From contig CAJTAK010000007.1 in NCBI GenBank assembly GCA_910574255.1, positions 62,001-126,000 on the forward strand: DNA of 64,000 nt, written 5' to 3'. A program made the translations under genes and the position numbers. Under the pieces are notes generated by a model. It ran no database searches and was not told the DNA's origin. It was given only the letters and a program-made list of their open reading frames with translations. Shown in pieces: positions 1 through 8,746 of this stretch. The stretch comes from Clostridia bacterium. GTDB lineage: Bacteria > Bacillota > Clostridia > Lachnospirales > Lachnospiraceae. Each line of letters begins with the position of its first letter. Position 1 is the first letter of the stretch.

Positions 1-717
1 GCTGTCCGCCAGCTCGGATACGACTGCCTGACGCTCTTCATCTTTCAGGATCCGTTCTTCCTGCTCCAAAAGCTTCGCAGCCACCTCTTTTGCCCGTTTC
101 AGATCAGCGGTGTAAGAGATTCCCACATCAATATCCAGACGGCGCTTTTCCTGAGCCGTCACATTAATAAGACTGTTATCCGCCAGCTTGCCGTTCGGAA
201 TCACCACCTTCCGATTGTCCGGAGTTAACAGATAGGTGTAGATCATCTGAATCTCGGATACCGTTCCCTCCAAGTCTCCCTGGATAATGTAATCTCCCAC
301 CTTAAAGGGCTTCACCATAAGAAGCAGGACGCCGCCTGCGAAGTTGGCCAGGCTTCCCTGCAGCGCTAAGCCTGCCGCCAGACCCGCGGAACCTACCAGC
401 GCCACCACTGAGGTGGTGTCCACTCCGAAGCCAGAGGCTATGAGCATCACCAATACAAAGTACAAAAATGCCTTTAATAAGGAATCTATAAACTGTATCA
501 CGCCCATGTCCGCTCCCGCACGCTCCATGGATCGGCGCACGATGCGGCGCAAAAGCTTAATGAGCCGGGTGCCCACAAAAAATACGACAAGAGCCATCAG
601 CACCCGCAGGCCAAAGGCTGCGACTCCTGGCAGATATTCATCAATATATCGTTGAAACCGGTCAATTTCCTCTGTAATTGCTTCTATTTCCTGTGGCGTA
701 TCCGTGTTCTCCAGCAT
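1..717 (-). CDS. Mechanosensitive ion channel, MscS family (3' end outside window)
   Basis: Read from an ATG at 717, the frame stays open to the window edge, so about 239 codons are visible and the C-terminus is missing. A charged N-terminus (residues 1-20) is followed by hydrophobic segments and then by the Gly/Ala-rich pore helix typical of MscS (GSAGLAAGLALQGSLANFAGG), and next VKPFKVGDYI, the start of the MscS beta domain. The family forms membrane channels that open under hypo-osmotic tension. I chose the ATG at 717 because the hydrophobic region begins about 20 residues later. The assignment rests on the pore-helix pattern, which is strongly diagnostic. Confidence 0.9.
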   Translation of the reverse strand, partial: MLENTDTPQEIEAITEEIDRFQRYIDEYLPGVAAFGLRVLMALVVFFVGTRLIKLLRRIVRRSMERAGADMGVIQFIDSLLKAFLYFVLVMLIASGFGVDTTSVVALVGSAGLAAGLALQGSLANFAGGVLLLMVKPFKVGDYIIQGDLEGTVSEIQMIYTYLLTPDNRKVVIPNGKLADNSLINVTAQEKRRLDIDVGISYTADLKRAKEVAAKLLEQEERILKDEERQAVVSELADS

Positions 718-748
718 GGCTTTTCCTCTACTTTATTCTGAGATATAC

Positions 749-3091
749 TTATTTATTCTTGGAAGCTGTCTTTTTTGTTTCCGGCTTTTTTGTCTTTACT
801 TCCTCAGTTGCTTCTGCTTTCACAGCCTTAGAAGCCTTTTCTTCTGCCTTTGGGGCTTTTTCCTTTTTCCCAGAAGCCCTTTCCGATGTACAGGAGAATA
901 TGGCAATTCCCATGGGCGGAACGGTAATCTCAATGGAATATTTCCGTCCGTCGCACTCGGACTTTCTGGATCGCTTTGCACGCTTATTGCGCACATCACT
1001 TCCGCCGAACATCTCACTGTCACTGTTGAAGATCTCCTTATAGCGCCCCTCAAAAGGCACGCCGATCTTATGCTTCTCATAGACAAGGGGAGAGAAGTTG
1101 CAGACTACCAGCAAGGTCTCTTTGGCCTTCTTTGCTTTCCTTAAGAACACCAGCATATTCTCGTTAGCAGAAATGTTATTGATCCACTCAAAGCCATCCG
1201 GATCATGATCCTGCTCATAGAGGGCCGGATGCTCTTTTAAAAACTCATTCAGGGCCTTCACATAATTCTTCATATTGCCGTGATCCTGGTACTGGAGCAG
1301 CTCCCAGTCCAGACCCACATTTTCATTCCACTCCTCAAAGGGGGCAAACTCCTGTCCCATAAAGAGCAGCTTCTTACCCGGATGGGTCATCATGTAGCCA
1401 TAGGCAGCCCGAAGGTTATTAAGCTGGGAATCCCTGTCTCCCGGCATTTTGCCTACCATGGACGCCTTGCCATGGACTACCTCGTCATGGGAAAGGCTTA
1501 GAATAAAGTTCTCACTGTAAGCATAAATCATGCTGAAGGTCAGCTCCCCATGGTGATATGCCCGGAACACCGGATCGTAATGCATATAACCGATAAAGTC
1601 ATTCATCCAGCCCATGTTCCATTTAAAATCAAATCCCAGGCCGTCCTTTTCCACAGCTTCCGTAACCTTGGGCCATGCAGTGGATTCCTCTGCAATGAGA
1701 AGCGCTCCGTCTTTTCTTTTCTTGAAAATGGAATTCAGATGCTTTAAGAACTCTACGGCTTCCAGATTTTCCTTTCCGCCATAGATATTCGCTACCCACT
1801 CTCCGTCATTTTTTCCGTAATCCAGATACAGCATGGAAGCTACTGCATCCATACGGATTCCGTCTGCATGATACATCTCCACCCAGAACAGGGCATTGGC
1901 AATCAGGAAATTCTTTACCTGGGGACGGCCGTAGTTATAGATCAGCGTTCCCCAATGAGGATGGGAACCCTGTCTGGGATCCCAATGCTCATAGAGACAA
2001 GTTCCGTCAAAGGCTGACATTCCAAAGGTGTCCCTTGGAAAATGGGCCGGAACCCAGTCCAGAATCACACCAATGCCTTCATTGTGCATATAGTTCATAA
2101 AATACCGAAAATCATCCGGCGTTCCATACCTTGCCGTAGGTGCATAGTACCCTGTCACCTGATAGCCCCAGGAGGCGTCAAGGGGATGCTCCATAACCGG
2201 CATCAGCTCTACATGCGTGTAGCCCATTTCCTTCACGTAGGGCGCCAGCTCTTCTGCAATCTCACGGTAATTATAGAATTCCTGACTGGACTCCGGATCC
2301 GGCTTCTTCCAGGAACCCAGATGCAGTTCATAAATCAGCATGGGAGATTTCTTATAATTGGTCTTCCTCCGCTGCTCCATCCATTCGGCATCCTTCCAAT
2401 GGTAGTATGTTAAATCCCGAATCACCGAAGCCGTATTAGGTCTAAGCTCTGCTCCATTGGCGTAGGGATCCGCTTTCAGCATAGTCAGTCTGCTTTTGGT
2501 CTTAATCTCATACTTATATTTATTCCCAGCTCCCACTCCAGGAAGAAATACTTCAAAAATACCGGAATCTCCAAGTCTCCGCATAGGATGGCAGCGTCCG
2601 TCCCAGGCATTGAAATCTCCCACCACGCTCACTCGGATTGCATTGGGCGCCCAGACCGCAAAGTAGGTTCCCTCCATATCATCCATGAGCATGGGATGGG
2701 CTCCCAGCTTATCATAAATGGTATAGTGAATTCCGGCTGCAAACTTGTCCAGATCCGACTTGGTAAACATCTTGGGTACAACACAGTAGGGATCCAGAAT
2801 CTCTCCCTTTTTTCCATTATCATACTCTATTACATAGCTATACTCCGGATACTGTCTTCCCGGCATAAGAACGGAAAAGAAACCGCTCTCGTCTACTTTC
2901 TCCATGGGGTAGAGCCTCTTATTGGTATGTACCAGCACCCATGCCTTCACTACAGTGGGCAAAAAAGCCTGAATCAAAACTCCTCCTGCCACTCTGTGAG
3001 GTCCCAGAATCTGGTAAGGCTGATCCTCTTCAGAATAAACCATAGCTTCAATCCTGGGCCAATTCAATACATTATACAACTTATCATCCAT
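749..3091 (-). CDS. glgB: 1,4-alpha-glucan branching enzyme
   Basis: GH13 branching enzyme of 780 residues that introduces alpha-1,6 branches into glycogen in the cytoplasm. An N-terminal carbohydrate-binding-like region (about 25-110) is followed by a CBM48 (about 140-225, FAVWAPNA, GDFNAWDG) and the GH13 barrel. The nucleophile is Asp415 in GIRMDAV, the acid lies in AEEST (468-469), and SHDEVVHGK supplies the third catalytic carboxylate. The last 45 or so residues are a Lys/Ala/Glu-rich low-complexity tail not needed for catalysis. The ribosome binding site GAAAGGAGC precedes the ATG, and a partial copy of the 51-bp repeat family lies directly upstream. glgA lies at 50.8-52.2 kb, so the pathway is present but not clustered. 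Confidence 0.96.
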   Translation of the reverse strand: MDDKLYNVLNWPRIEAMVYSEEDQPYQILGPHRVAGGVLIQAFLPTVVKAWVLVHTNKRLYPMEKVDESGFFSVLMPGRQYPEYSYVIEYDNGKKGEILDPYCVVPKMFTKSDLDKFAAGIHYTIYDKLGAHPMLMDDMEGTYFAVWAPNAIRVSVVGDFNAWDGRCHPMRRLGDSGIFEVFLPGVGAGNKYKYEIKTKSRLTMLKADPYANGAELRPNTASVIRDLTYYHWKDAEWMEQRRKTNYKKSPMLIYELHLGSWKKPDPESSQEFYNYREIAEELAPYVKEMGYTHVELMPVMEHPLDASWGYQVTGYYAPTARYGTPDDFRYFMNYMHNEGIGVILDWVPAHFPRDTFGMSAFDGTCLYEHWDPRQGSHPHWGTLIYNYGRPQVKNFLIANALFWVEMYHADGIRMDAVASMLYLDYGKNDGEWVANIYGGKENLEAVEFLKHLNSIFKKRKDGALLIAEESTAWPKVTEAVEKDGLGFDFKWNMGWMNDFIGYMHYDPVFRAYHHGELTFSMIYAYSENFILSLSHDEVVHGKASMVGKMPGDRDSQLNNLRAAYGYMMTHPGKKLLFMGQEFAPFEEWNENVGLDWELLQYQDHGNMKNYVKALNEFLKEHPALYEQDHDPDGFEWINNISANENMLVFLRKAKKAKETLLVVCNFSPLVYEKHKIGVPFEGRYKEIFNSDSEMFGGSDVRNKRAKRSRKSECDGRKYSIEITVPPMGIAIFSCTSERASGKKEKAPKAEEKASKAVKAEATEEVKTKKPETKKTASKNK

Positions 3092-3129
3092 GCTTTTTTG
3101 CTCCTTTCTTGTGCATAAAGGGATACCCC

Positions 3130-3924
3130 TCAGATAAGTCCGTAACGCCTGAGCCCCAGATAAACCCCGTTCTCCCAGATTCCCTCCGTCTTATATTCAG
3201 CCATCTTAAGAACACTTTCCTCCGAATTGCCCATAGCCGTTCCGTACTGTACATATTGTAACATTTCTAAGTCATTTGGTCCATCCCCAAATGCATATGT
3301 ATTCGAATGCGGAATCCCCAAATATTCAATCAGCACCCGAATCCCCTCCGCCTTATTGATACCGGCAGGCATCATTTCCACAAAAGGAAAGTTCTCATAG
3401 CGGACAATGGAAAAGTCATTGCGAAGCTTTGGCGCCAATGCCTCAAACGCCTCCCAATCCGCAATTCTGGCCGATATTTTATTGGCCTCATCCTTCCCCG
3501 GCTCCATCTCCTTGATCCGGTGGGGATACTCCCTGTGAAGCCGGTTCAAAACATTGTAAAATTCGGCTGCCTTTCCCTCCTTTCGATAGCTTAAATATTC
3601 CGGTCCCTCCAGTACCAGGGCGCATCCTGCTGCCTCCAGCCGGGGCACCGTCCGCTCCACAAGCCCATGGTCAAGAAGCAGATTACGAATCACCTTTCCT
3701 TCATACTGCACATAGGTTCCGGCTCCTGCTATAACAGCCGGAAAATCCAGGTCCAAAATTTCCGGAAATACACTTGCAATAGATCGCCCCGTACAGACCA
3801 CCGGAATATGCCCCTTTGCTTTCAAAAGCCTTAAAGCCTCCCTTGTGCTGTCCGGGGTTCCCTTCCCCTGCTCAAAAATAGTTCCGTCGATGTCAAAAAA
3901 TACAATCTTCCCATCCTTTTTCAT
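3130..3924 (-). CDS. HAD-superfamily phosphatase, Cof type
   Basis: 264 residues with the DxD nucleophile motif near the N-terminus (FFDIDGT, Asp11 and Asp13) and the C-terminal acidic motif GDGPNDLEML, as in Cof/YbhA-like HAD IIB hydrolases. Members dephosphorylate small metabolites such as sugar phosphates or nucleotides; the substrate cannot be read from the sequence. The start codon overlaps the stop of ligA by four bases (ATGA), so the two are translationally coupled. The pairing with ligA suggests cotranscription, not shared function. Confidence 0.9.
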   Translation of the reverse strand: MKKDGKIVFFDIDGTIFEQGKGTPDSTREALRLLKAKGHIPVVCTGRSIASVFPEILDLDFPAVIAGAGTYVQYEGKVIRNLLLDHGLVERTVPRLEAAGCALVLEGPEYLSYRKEGKAAEFYNVLNRLHREYPHRIKEMEPGKDEANKISARIADWEAFEALAPKLRNDFSIVRYENFPFVEMMPAGINKAEGIRVLIEYLGIPHSNTYAFGDGPNDLEMLQYVQYGTAMGNSEESVLKMAEYKTEGIWENGVYLGLRRYGLI

Positions 3925-5873
3925 AATTTCAAAAACTCCTCTTCCGAAATAATCGCCACCCCCAGCTCCTTCGCCTTTTTATTTTTGGAGGAACCGGAGG
4001 TTGTATCGTTGTTAATCAGATAGTCCGTTTTCCCCGTTACGCTTCCGGTCACTTTCCCTCCTTTCTGTTCAATCAGCTCCTTAAGTTCGCTGCGGTTGGA
4101 AAAATGATTAAGACTTCCGGTGATGACAAACACCTTTCCCTTTAAGGTCTGCTGTTCATCCTCCGCCCTTTCCTCCCGGGCAATGGTAAGCTCCGACAGC
4201 AGGTTGAAAAAGCGCTCCCTTTTACCTTCATCCTGAAAATAGCTCACAAAGCTTTCCGCAATCACATCTCCCACCCGGTCAATGGCTGCCAGCTCCTCCG
4301 GGGCGGCGGCAAGCATGGCCTCCACTTTGCTGTCAAATTCCCGGCAGATAAGCTTTGCCCCGGCCAGGCCGATGTTCGGAATGCCCAGACTGTAGATCAC
4401 CTTAGCCAGAGTAGTGCTCCTGGCCTTTTCCACATTTGCCATAAGATTTTCATAGGACTTCTCCCCAAAGCCCTCCAGCGTTACCAGCTCGTCCCGATGG
4501 CGCTTTAGCCTGAAAATGTCCGCCGGCTCGTGGATAAAGCCTTTTGCAATAAATTTTTCCAGGGTAGCCTCGGAAAGCCCCTCTATGTTCAGCGCATCCC
4601 GGCTGACCATAAGGGTGAGGGACTTAATCTTCTTGGCCTGACATTCGCTGTTGGTACAGTACAGGGATTCCGCATCATTCACCTTGCGGATCTCCGTTGC
4701 GCCCCCGCATACGGGACAGGCCCGGGGAATCTCCACCGTGCCGCTTCGTGTCTGGTTTTCCGCAATCTGGGGAATAATCATATTGGCCTTGTATACCTCT
4801 ATGGTATCGCCGATTCCAAGCTCAAGAGCCCTTAAAATACTGATATTGTGGACACTGGCACGGCTTACCGTGGTGCCCTCCAGCTCCACCGGCTCAAAGA
4901 TCGCCACCGGATTGATAAGCCCCGTTCTGGACGGGCTCCACTCAATCTCCCAAAGATGCGTTTCCCGAATCTCATCCGCCCATTTAAATGCCATGGAATC
5001 CCGGGGAAACTTGGCTGTTCTTCCGAGAGAATGACCATAGGAAATGTCATCATAAACTGCCACCAGACCATCCGACGGAAAATCATTTTCGGAAATATGC
5101 TCCGAAAACCAGGAAACCGCTTCTTCCAGATTTTCTGCCGTGACAACCTTATATTCCACTATCTCAAAGCCCTGTTCCCGAAGCCAGAGAAACTGCTTTT
5201 CATGGGAATTTTCAAAATCCACATTCTCTGCCGACACCAGGGAAAATGCAAAAAAGTTCACATTTCTTTTTGCTGTAATCTCATTGTTTAACTGCCGTAC
5301 GGACCCGCTGCACAGGTTGCGGGGGTTTTTATATTTGGCATCCGCATCCTCAATCTCCCCATTGATCCGTTCAAATTCTTTGTAGCCAATTACCGCCTCT
5401 CCCCTAAGGATAAGCTCTCCTTCATAGGGAATCTGCAGGGGAATGTTTTGGAACACTCTGGCATTGTTGGTAATAACCTCGCCCACCTCACCATTTCCCC
5501 GGGTAACCGCTTTAAAAAGCTGCCCCTCCCGGTAGGTCAGCACAATGGTTAAGCCGTCCAGCTTCCAGGAAAGGAGGGTTTTATGCTCTCCAATCCATTC
5601 CTTTAAGTCCTGTACCTCCTTGGTCTTGTCCAGAGAAAGCATCGGGCTTTCATGCTGCTCCTTAGGAAGCTCGCTTAGGACCTCATAGCCCACATGGGCT
5701 GTGGGACTTCCCGACAGGGTGGTGCCTGTCTCCTTTTCCAATGCCAGAAGCTCATCATAGAGCTTGTCATACTCATAATTACTCATAATCTCCCGGGCCT
5801 CCTGATAATAAGCCCGGCCGGCCCGGTTCAGAAGTCCTACCAGTTCTCTCATTCTCGCCTTTTTCTCTTCCAT
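3921..5873 (-). CDS. ligA: NAD-dependent DNA ligase
   Basis: 650 residues that seal nicks with NAD as cofactor during replication and repair. An N-terminal Ia-like segment is followed by the adenylation motif WKLDG (Lys104 is the adenylated lysine), the OB fold, a four-cysteine zinc finger (CPVCGG then CTNSEC, about residues 385-410), helix-hairpin-helix repeats (SLGIPNIGLAGA) and a C-terminal BRCT domain (about 575-650, GKVFVITGSL). It is somewhat divergent from textbook LigA (WKLDG against the commoner KIDG with different flanks) but has every domain, so it should be active. A pair of hairpin repeat units sits directly upstream of its ribosome binding site. Confidence 0.95.
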   Translation of the reverse strand: MEEKKARMRELVGLLNRAGRAYYQEAREIMSNYEYDKLYDELLALEKETGTTLSGSPTAHVGYEVLSELPKEQHESPMLSLDKTKEVQDLKEWIGEHKTLLSWKLDGLTIVLTYREGQLFKAVTRGNGEVGEVITNNARVFQNIPLQIPYEGELILRGEAVIGYKEFERINGEIEDADAKYKNPRNLCSGSVRQLNNEITAKRNVNFFAFSLVSAENVDFENSHEKQFLWLREQGFEIVEYKVVTAENLEEAVSWFSEHISENDFPSDGLVAVYDDISYGHSLGRTAKFPRDSMAFKWADEIRETHLWEIEWSPSRTGLINPVAIFEPVELEGTTVSRASVHNISILRALELGIGDTIEVYKANMIIPQIAENQTRSGTVEIPRACPVCGGATEIRKVNDAESLYCTNSECQAKKIKSLTLMVSRDALNIEGLSEATLEKFIAKGFIHEPADIFRLKRHRDELVTLEGFGEKSYENLMANVEKARSTTLAKVIYSLGIPNIGLAGAKLICREFDSKVEAMLAAAPEELAAIDRVGDVIAESFVSYFQDEGKRERFFNLLSELTIAREERAEDEQQTLKGKVFVITGSLNHFSNRSELKELIEQKGGKVTGSVTGKTDYLINNDTTSGSSKNKKAKELGVAIISEEEFLKL

Positions 5874-5885
5874 TGTTATTGCTTC

Positions 5886-5980
5886 CTTTCCTTAGATCTG
5901 CACATGCTTTTTGTGCATAGAGGGATGCCGTAGGACGTTTCCTTAGATCTGCACATGCCTTTTGTGCATAGAGAAATGTC
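5886..5980. repeat. Two copies of the hairpin repeat upstream of ligA
   Basis: Two tandem units with GCACATGCTTTTTGTGC-like hairpins at 5900-5917 and 5951-5967. The second unit is degenerate in its right half. They belong to the family seen at 6741-6960 and 29840-29898. The unit ends next to the AGGAAAGG that precedes the ligA start codon. Confidence 0.8.
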
Positions 5981-5983
5981 CTT

Positions 5984-6724
5984 TCATCCTGCGGAGCCCC
6001 TAAGCAGTTCCAGCAGCTCCTTTAGCTCCTTATCCGTCACTTTCCGCCAGGTGCCCGGATGCATACCTTTTAATTCAATATTCAGAACCCGAACCCGCTT
6101 TAAATGGGTAACCTGATACCCCAAAGCCTCACACATACGCCGAATCTGCCGGTTGAGCCCCTGGGTTAAAATAATGCGGAAGCTGTATTTTCCAAGCTTC
6201 TCCACCTGGCAGGGCCTTGTCATGGCATCCAAGAGTACCTCGCCCTTTTCCTCCTTGCGGATGCGGACGCCCTTTGCCATCCGCTCCAAAAACGCCTCTG
6301 TCACCGGCTTATGGACCGTCACCAGGTATTCTTTTTCGTGGTAATTGGCGGCACGCATCATTTTATTCACAAGACCGCCGATATTCGTCATCAAAATCAG
6401 CCCCTCAGAATCCTTATCCAGTCTTCCGATTGGGTAGATTCGGGTGGGATAGCCTACATAGTCTACAATATTTCGTTTATCTCTCCGATCTGTGGTGCAG
6501 ATCACGCCGGGGGGCTTATAAACAGCCAGAAGCACTTCCTCTTCCCGGCTCATGGAGATTACTTTTTTCCCCACCTTAATCTCCTGATCCGGCCGCACAC
6601 GCATGCCCGTCTCAGCTTTCTTCCCATCAACTGTGATACGGCCCTCCTCAATCATTCTGTCCGCCTCACGCCGGGAACATACGCCTGCTTCGCTTAAGAA
6701 TTTATTTAAACGGATTTCTTCCAT
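5984..6724 (-). CDS. rluF: 23S rRNA pseudouridine synthase, RluF-like
   Basis: 246 residues. An N-terminal S4 RNA-binding domain (about 4-60, LNKFLSEAGVCSRREAD) is followed by a TruA/RsuA-type catalytic domain with the aspartate in GRLDKDSEG (Asp103). The KDSEG form is typical of RluF, which modifies U2604 of 23S rRNA, whereas RluB and RsuA usually carry DYDTEG. The assignment to RluF rather than RluB is therefore likely but not proven. It is preceded by three full and one partial hairpin repeats, the first of which runs into its ribosome binding site. Confidence 0.85.
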   Translation of the reverse strand: MEEIRLNKFLSEAGVCSRREADRMIEEGRITVDGKKAETGMRVRPDQEIKVGKKVISMSREEEVLLAVYKPPGVICTTDRRDKRNIVDYVGYPTRIYPIGRLDKDSEGLILMTNIGGLVNKMMRAANYHEKEYLVTVHKPVTEAFLERMAKGVRIRKEEKGEVLLDAMTRPCQVEKLGKYSFRIILTQGLNRQIRRMCEALGYQVTHLKRVRVLNIELKGMHPGTWRKVTDKELKELLELLRGSAG

Positions 6725-6740
6725 ATGATATTATCCTTTC

Positions 6741-6960
6741 CTTGACTTGCACATGGTTTTTGTGCATAAAGGGATGCCCGTAGGGTGTTTCCTTGACTTG
6801 CACATGGTTTTTGTGCATAAAGGGATGCCCGTAGGGTGTTTCCTTAATTTGCACATGTTTTTTATGCATAAAGGGATATGCCCCAGGGCACTTTCTCTTT
6901 GCCTTATAGGCAAATTCACCTTGCCCGTAGGGTGTTTCCTTAGTTTGCACATGCTTTCTG
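6741..6960. repeat. Tandem 51-bp hairpin repeats upstream of the RluF gene
   Basis: Units begin at 6741, 6792 and 6843 (exact 51-bp period), with a fourth partial start at 6939. Each unit contains TGCACA-(7 nt)-TGTGCA on the plus strand, a perfect six-pair hairpin, followed by AAAGGGATGCCCGTAGGGTG, which can form a second short CCC/GGG hairpin. The third unit carries an insertion around 6876-6920 with its own GCCTTATAGGC palindrome. The array fills the gap between hprA-like and rluF-like genes, and its first unit abuts the ribosome binding site of the latter. Confidence 0.9.
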
Positions 6961-6981
6961 TTTTTCATTGAATACTCATTA

Positions 6982-7950
6982 TTAAGGATTCACTACATTT
7001 TCCGGCTTTCCTGCCAAAAACGCTTTCAGATTACCTGCCGCCGTATCCATAAGCCGTTGGCGGCTCTCCTTAGATGCCCATGCAATATGCGGTGTAATCA
7101 AACAATTTTTGGCTTTCAGCAGCGGATTATCCTCCTGAATCGGCTCAACAGACACCACATCCAGTCCGGCAGCATACAGCTTGCCGCTGTTCAGGGCATC
7201 GGCAAGATCCTGCTCCACAATCAAGGGGCCTCGGCCCGTATTCAGCAGAATGGCGCCGTCCTTCATTTTTGCAATACTCTCTTTATTAATCATCCCCTCC
7301 GTAGCAGGAAATAAGGGACAGTGAAGAGATACTATATCCGACTTAGCCAAAAGCTCCGAAAGCTCAACATAATGACAGCTTTCCGTTTCCAGCTCCGGTC
7401 TTTTATGAGGCGCATAAGCCAAAACCTTCATGCCAAAAGCATTCGCCAGCCTCCCTACGGCCTGGCCAATCCGGCCAAAGCCGACGATTCCCATGGTTTT
7501 TCCCGCCAGTTCCATAAGGGGATAATCCCAGAAGCAAAAATCCGGGCAGGCGCTCCAGCGTCCCTCATAGACCGCCCGGCTGTGGTGGGCCGCATGGTGG
7601 CAGATATCCAGAAGCAGCGCAAAGGTAAACTGCGCCACCGCATCCGTTCCGTAAGCCGGAATATTGCTCACCGGAATCCCCCGCTCTTTTGCCGCTTCAA
7701 TATCAATCACATTGTAGCCTGTAGACAGTGCGCCGATATAGCGAATCCGGGGACAGGCTTCTATAATCTCCCGTGTCAGCGGAGTTTTATTCGTAATCAC
7801 AATTTCCGCATCCCCAATACGGCTTTCTATCTCTTTTTTATCCTTTACGGGGGTACGGTCATAAAGGGCCAGCTCTCCAAGCCTTTCAAATGCCTCCCAG
7901 CTCAAATCACCGGGATTCTCCGTATAGCCGTCCAGAATTACAATTTTCAT
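6982..7950 (-). CDS. D-2-hydroxyacid dehydrogenase (glycerate/hydroxypyruvate type)
   Basis: 322 residues from the ATG at 7950, chosen because AAGGAG lies eight bases upstream and the family's N-terminus (MKIVILDGY) begins there; a longer frame to 8007 exists. The fold is that of NAD-dependent D-isomer dehydrogenases: Rossmann motif GFGRIGQAVG, substrate Arg in NTGRGPL, and the Glu and His of DVVSVEP and TPHIAW. The closest named group by pattern is hydroxypyruvate/glycerate dehydrogenase, which interconverts hydroxypyruvate and D-glycerate in the cytosol. The start lies 44 bases inside the upstream TOPRIM-like gene, so readthrough from that operon is likely. Confidence 0.88.
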   Translation of the reverse strand: MKIVILDGYTENPGDLSWEAFERLGELALYDRTPVKDKKEIESRIGDAEIVITNKTPLTREIIEACPRIRYIGALSTGYNVIDIEAAKERGIPVSNIPAYGTDAVAQFTFALLLDICHHAAHHSRAVYEGRWSACPDFCFWDYPLMELAGKTMGIVGFGRIGQAVGRLANAFGMKVLAYAPHKRPELETESCHYVELSELLAKSDIVSLHCPLFPATEGMINKESIAKMKDGAILLNTGRGPLIVEQDLADALNSGKLYAAGLDVVSVEPIQEDNPLLKAKNCLITPHIAWASKESRQRLMDTAAGNLKAFLAGKPENVVNP

Positions 7951-8746
7951 ACGGTTGCTCCTTTTCATTCTCTCTGCAAATAACACGTTTCCAAAATTCT
8001 TCCTCAAAATATTCCAGTAAAAATAAGGGAAGGCTGTTCAGCACCCCTACCATATGATTAAGCTTCACAAACCGTTCCCTCTGTGCTTCATAAATCTTTT
8101 TCTGTGTCAATTCATTTAAAAAGTAATGATATGTAGGAAGCTCATCTTGAAAGCTTACAATCAAGTGTGCTCTTTTTACTGATCCACGGCAGGCCGCCTC
8201 CCATTGCTCTCGTGTAAGACAACCGAAGTTTTGAAATTCGATTTTCTCAGAGACATACTGTTTATAATGAATCAATTCATCAATCGGCACATATAAGCTC
8301 TTATAATCCTCTATCTTTGTATTCATTTCCCGAAGAGATTCGATCATGGGGTAAGAAATATAGAGCTTCCCATTTTCCGTCTCATTGTCAAAGGCATGAA
8401 GCATCTCCTGTACTACATCCGTATTCCGGTAAACCTGCGGCAGATTATCATTATGAGCATCATAGTCAAAAAACAAATATACCTCCGAGAAATCTCTTGG
8501 AGAATAACCCTCCAAAATCTCTTCTGCTTTTGGACTTATCTCCCGGATAGCGTCAATAACATCAATCTCAAATTCATTTTCCCGAAGCTTATTCCATATC
8601 ATATAAATATTACCGCATGCCGGAAAAGAAAAAATAAGTACATCCGCAATATCTTGAAAAAACAACTCCTTCATCCGATCTACCAGTACTTTTTCCGTCT
8701 TTTCTCCTTCGTACACAAAAGCGATATGTTTCTTTCTATCTCTCAT
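7907..8746 (-). CDS. RloB/TOPRIM-like protein paired with an ATPase
   Basis: 279 residues from the ATG at 8746, which has AGGAG six bases upstream and overlaps the ATPase stop by 11 bases. Near the N-terminus is IAFVYEGEKTEKV, the Glu-Gly motif of RloB-like TOPRIM folds, and around residue 100 there is YLFFDYDAHND, matching the DxD metal motif. A metal-dependent nucleic-acid-cleaving role is therefore plausible, but no database search was possible. The upstream partner is an ABC-type ATPase of the OLD/AAA15 kind. RloA/RloB, Septu and related pairs act in phage defence; this pair may do the same. Confidence 0.7.
   Translation of the reverse strand: MRDRKKHIAFVYEGEKTEKVLVDRMKELFFQDIADVLIFSFPACGNIYMIWNKLRENEFEIDVIDAIREISPKAEEILEGYSPRDFSEVYLFFDYDAHNDNLPQVYRNTDVVQEMLHAFDNETENGKLYISYPMIESLREMNTKIEDYKSLYVPIDELIHYKQYVSEKIEFQNFGCLTREQWEAACRGSVKRAHLIVSFQDELPTYHYFLNELTQKKIYEAQRERFVKLNHMVGVLNSLPLFLLEYFEEEFWKRVICRENEKEQPYENCNSGRLYGESR

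Noticed and set aside
678..1144. Plus-strand frames opposite glgB
   Set aside because: They mirror the Lys/Ala-rich tail and codon bias of glgB, lack family motifs and have no ribosome binding site.
5886..6960. CRISPR array
   Set aside because: The repeats are directly tandem with no unique spacers, and no cas genes are present.
6702..6968. Short overlapping reading frames across the hairpin repeats
   Set aside because: They arise because the 51-bp unit is a multiple of three; repeated residues such as HPFMHKNHVQVKETPYG reflect the DNA repeat, and the non-coding hairpin explains the sequence better.
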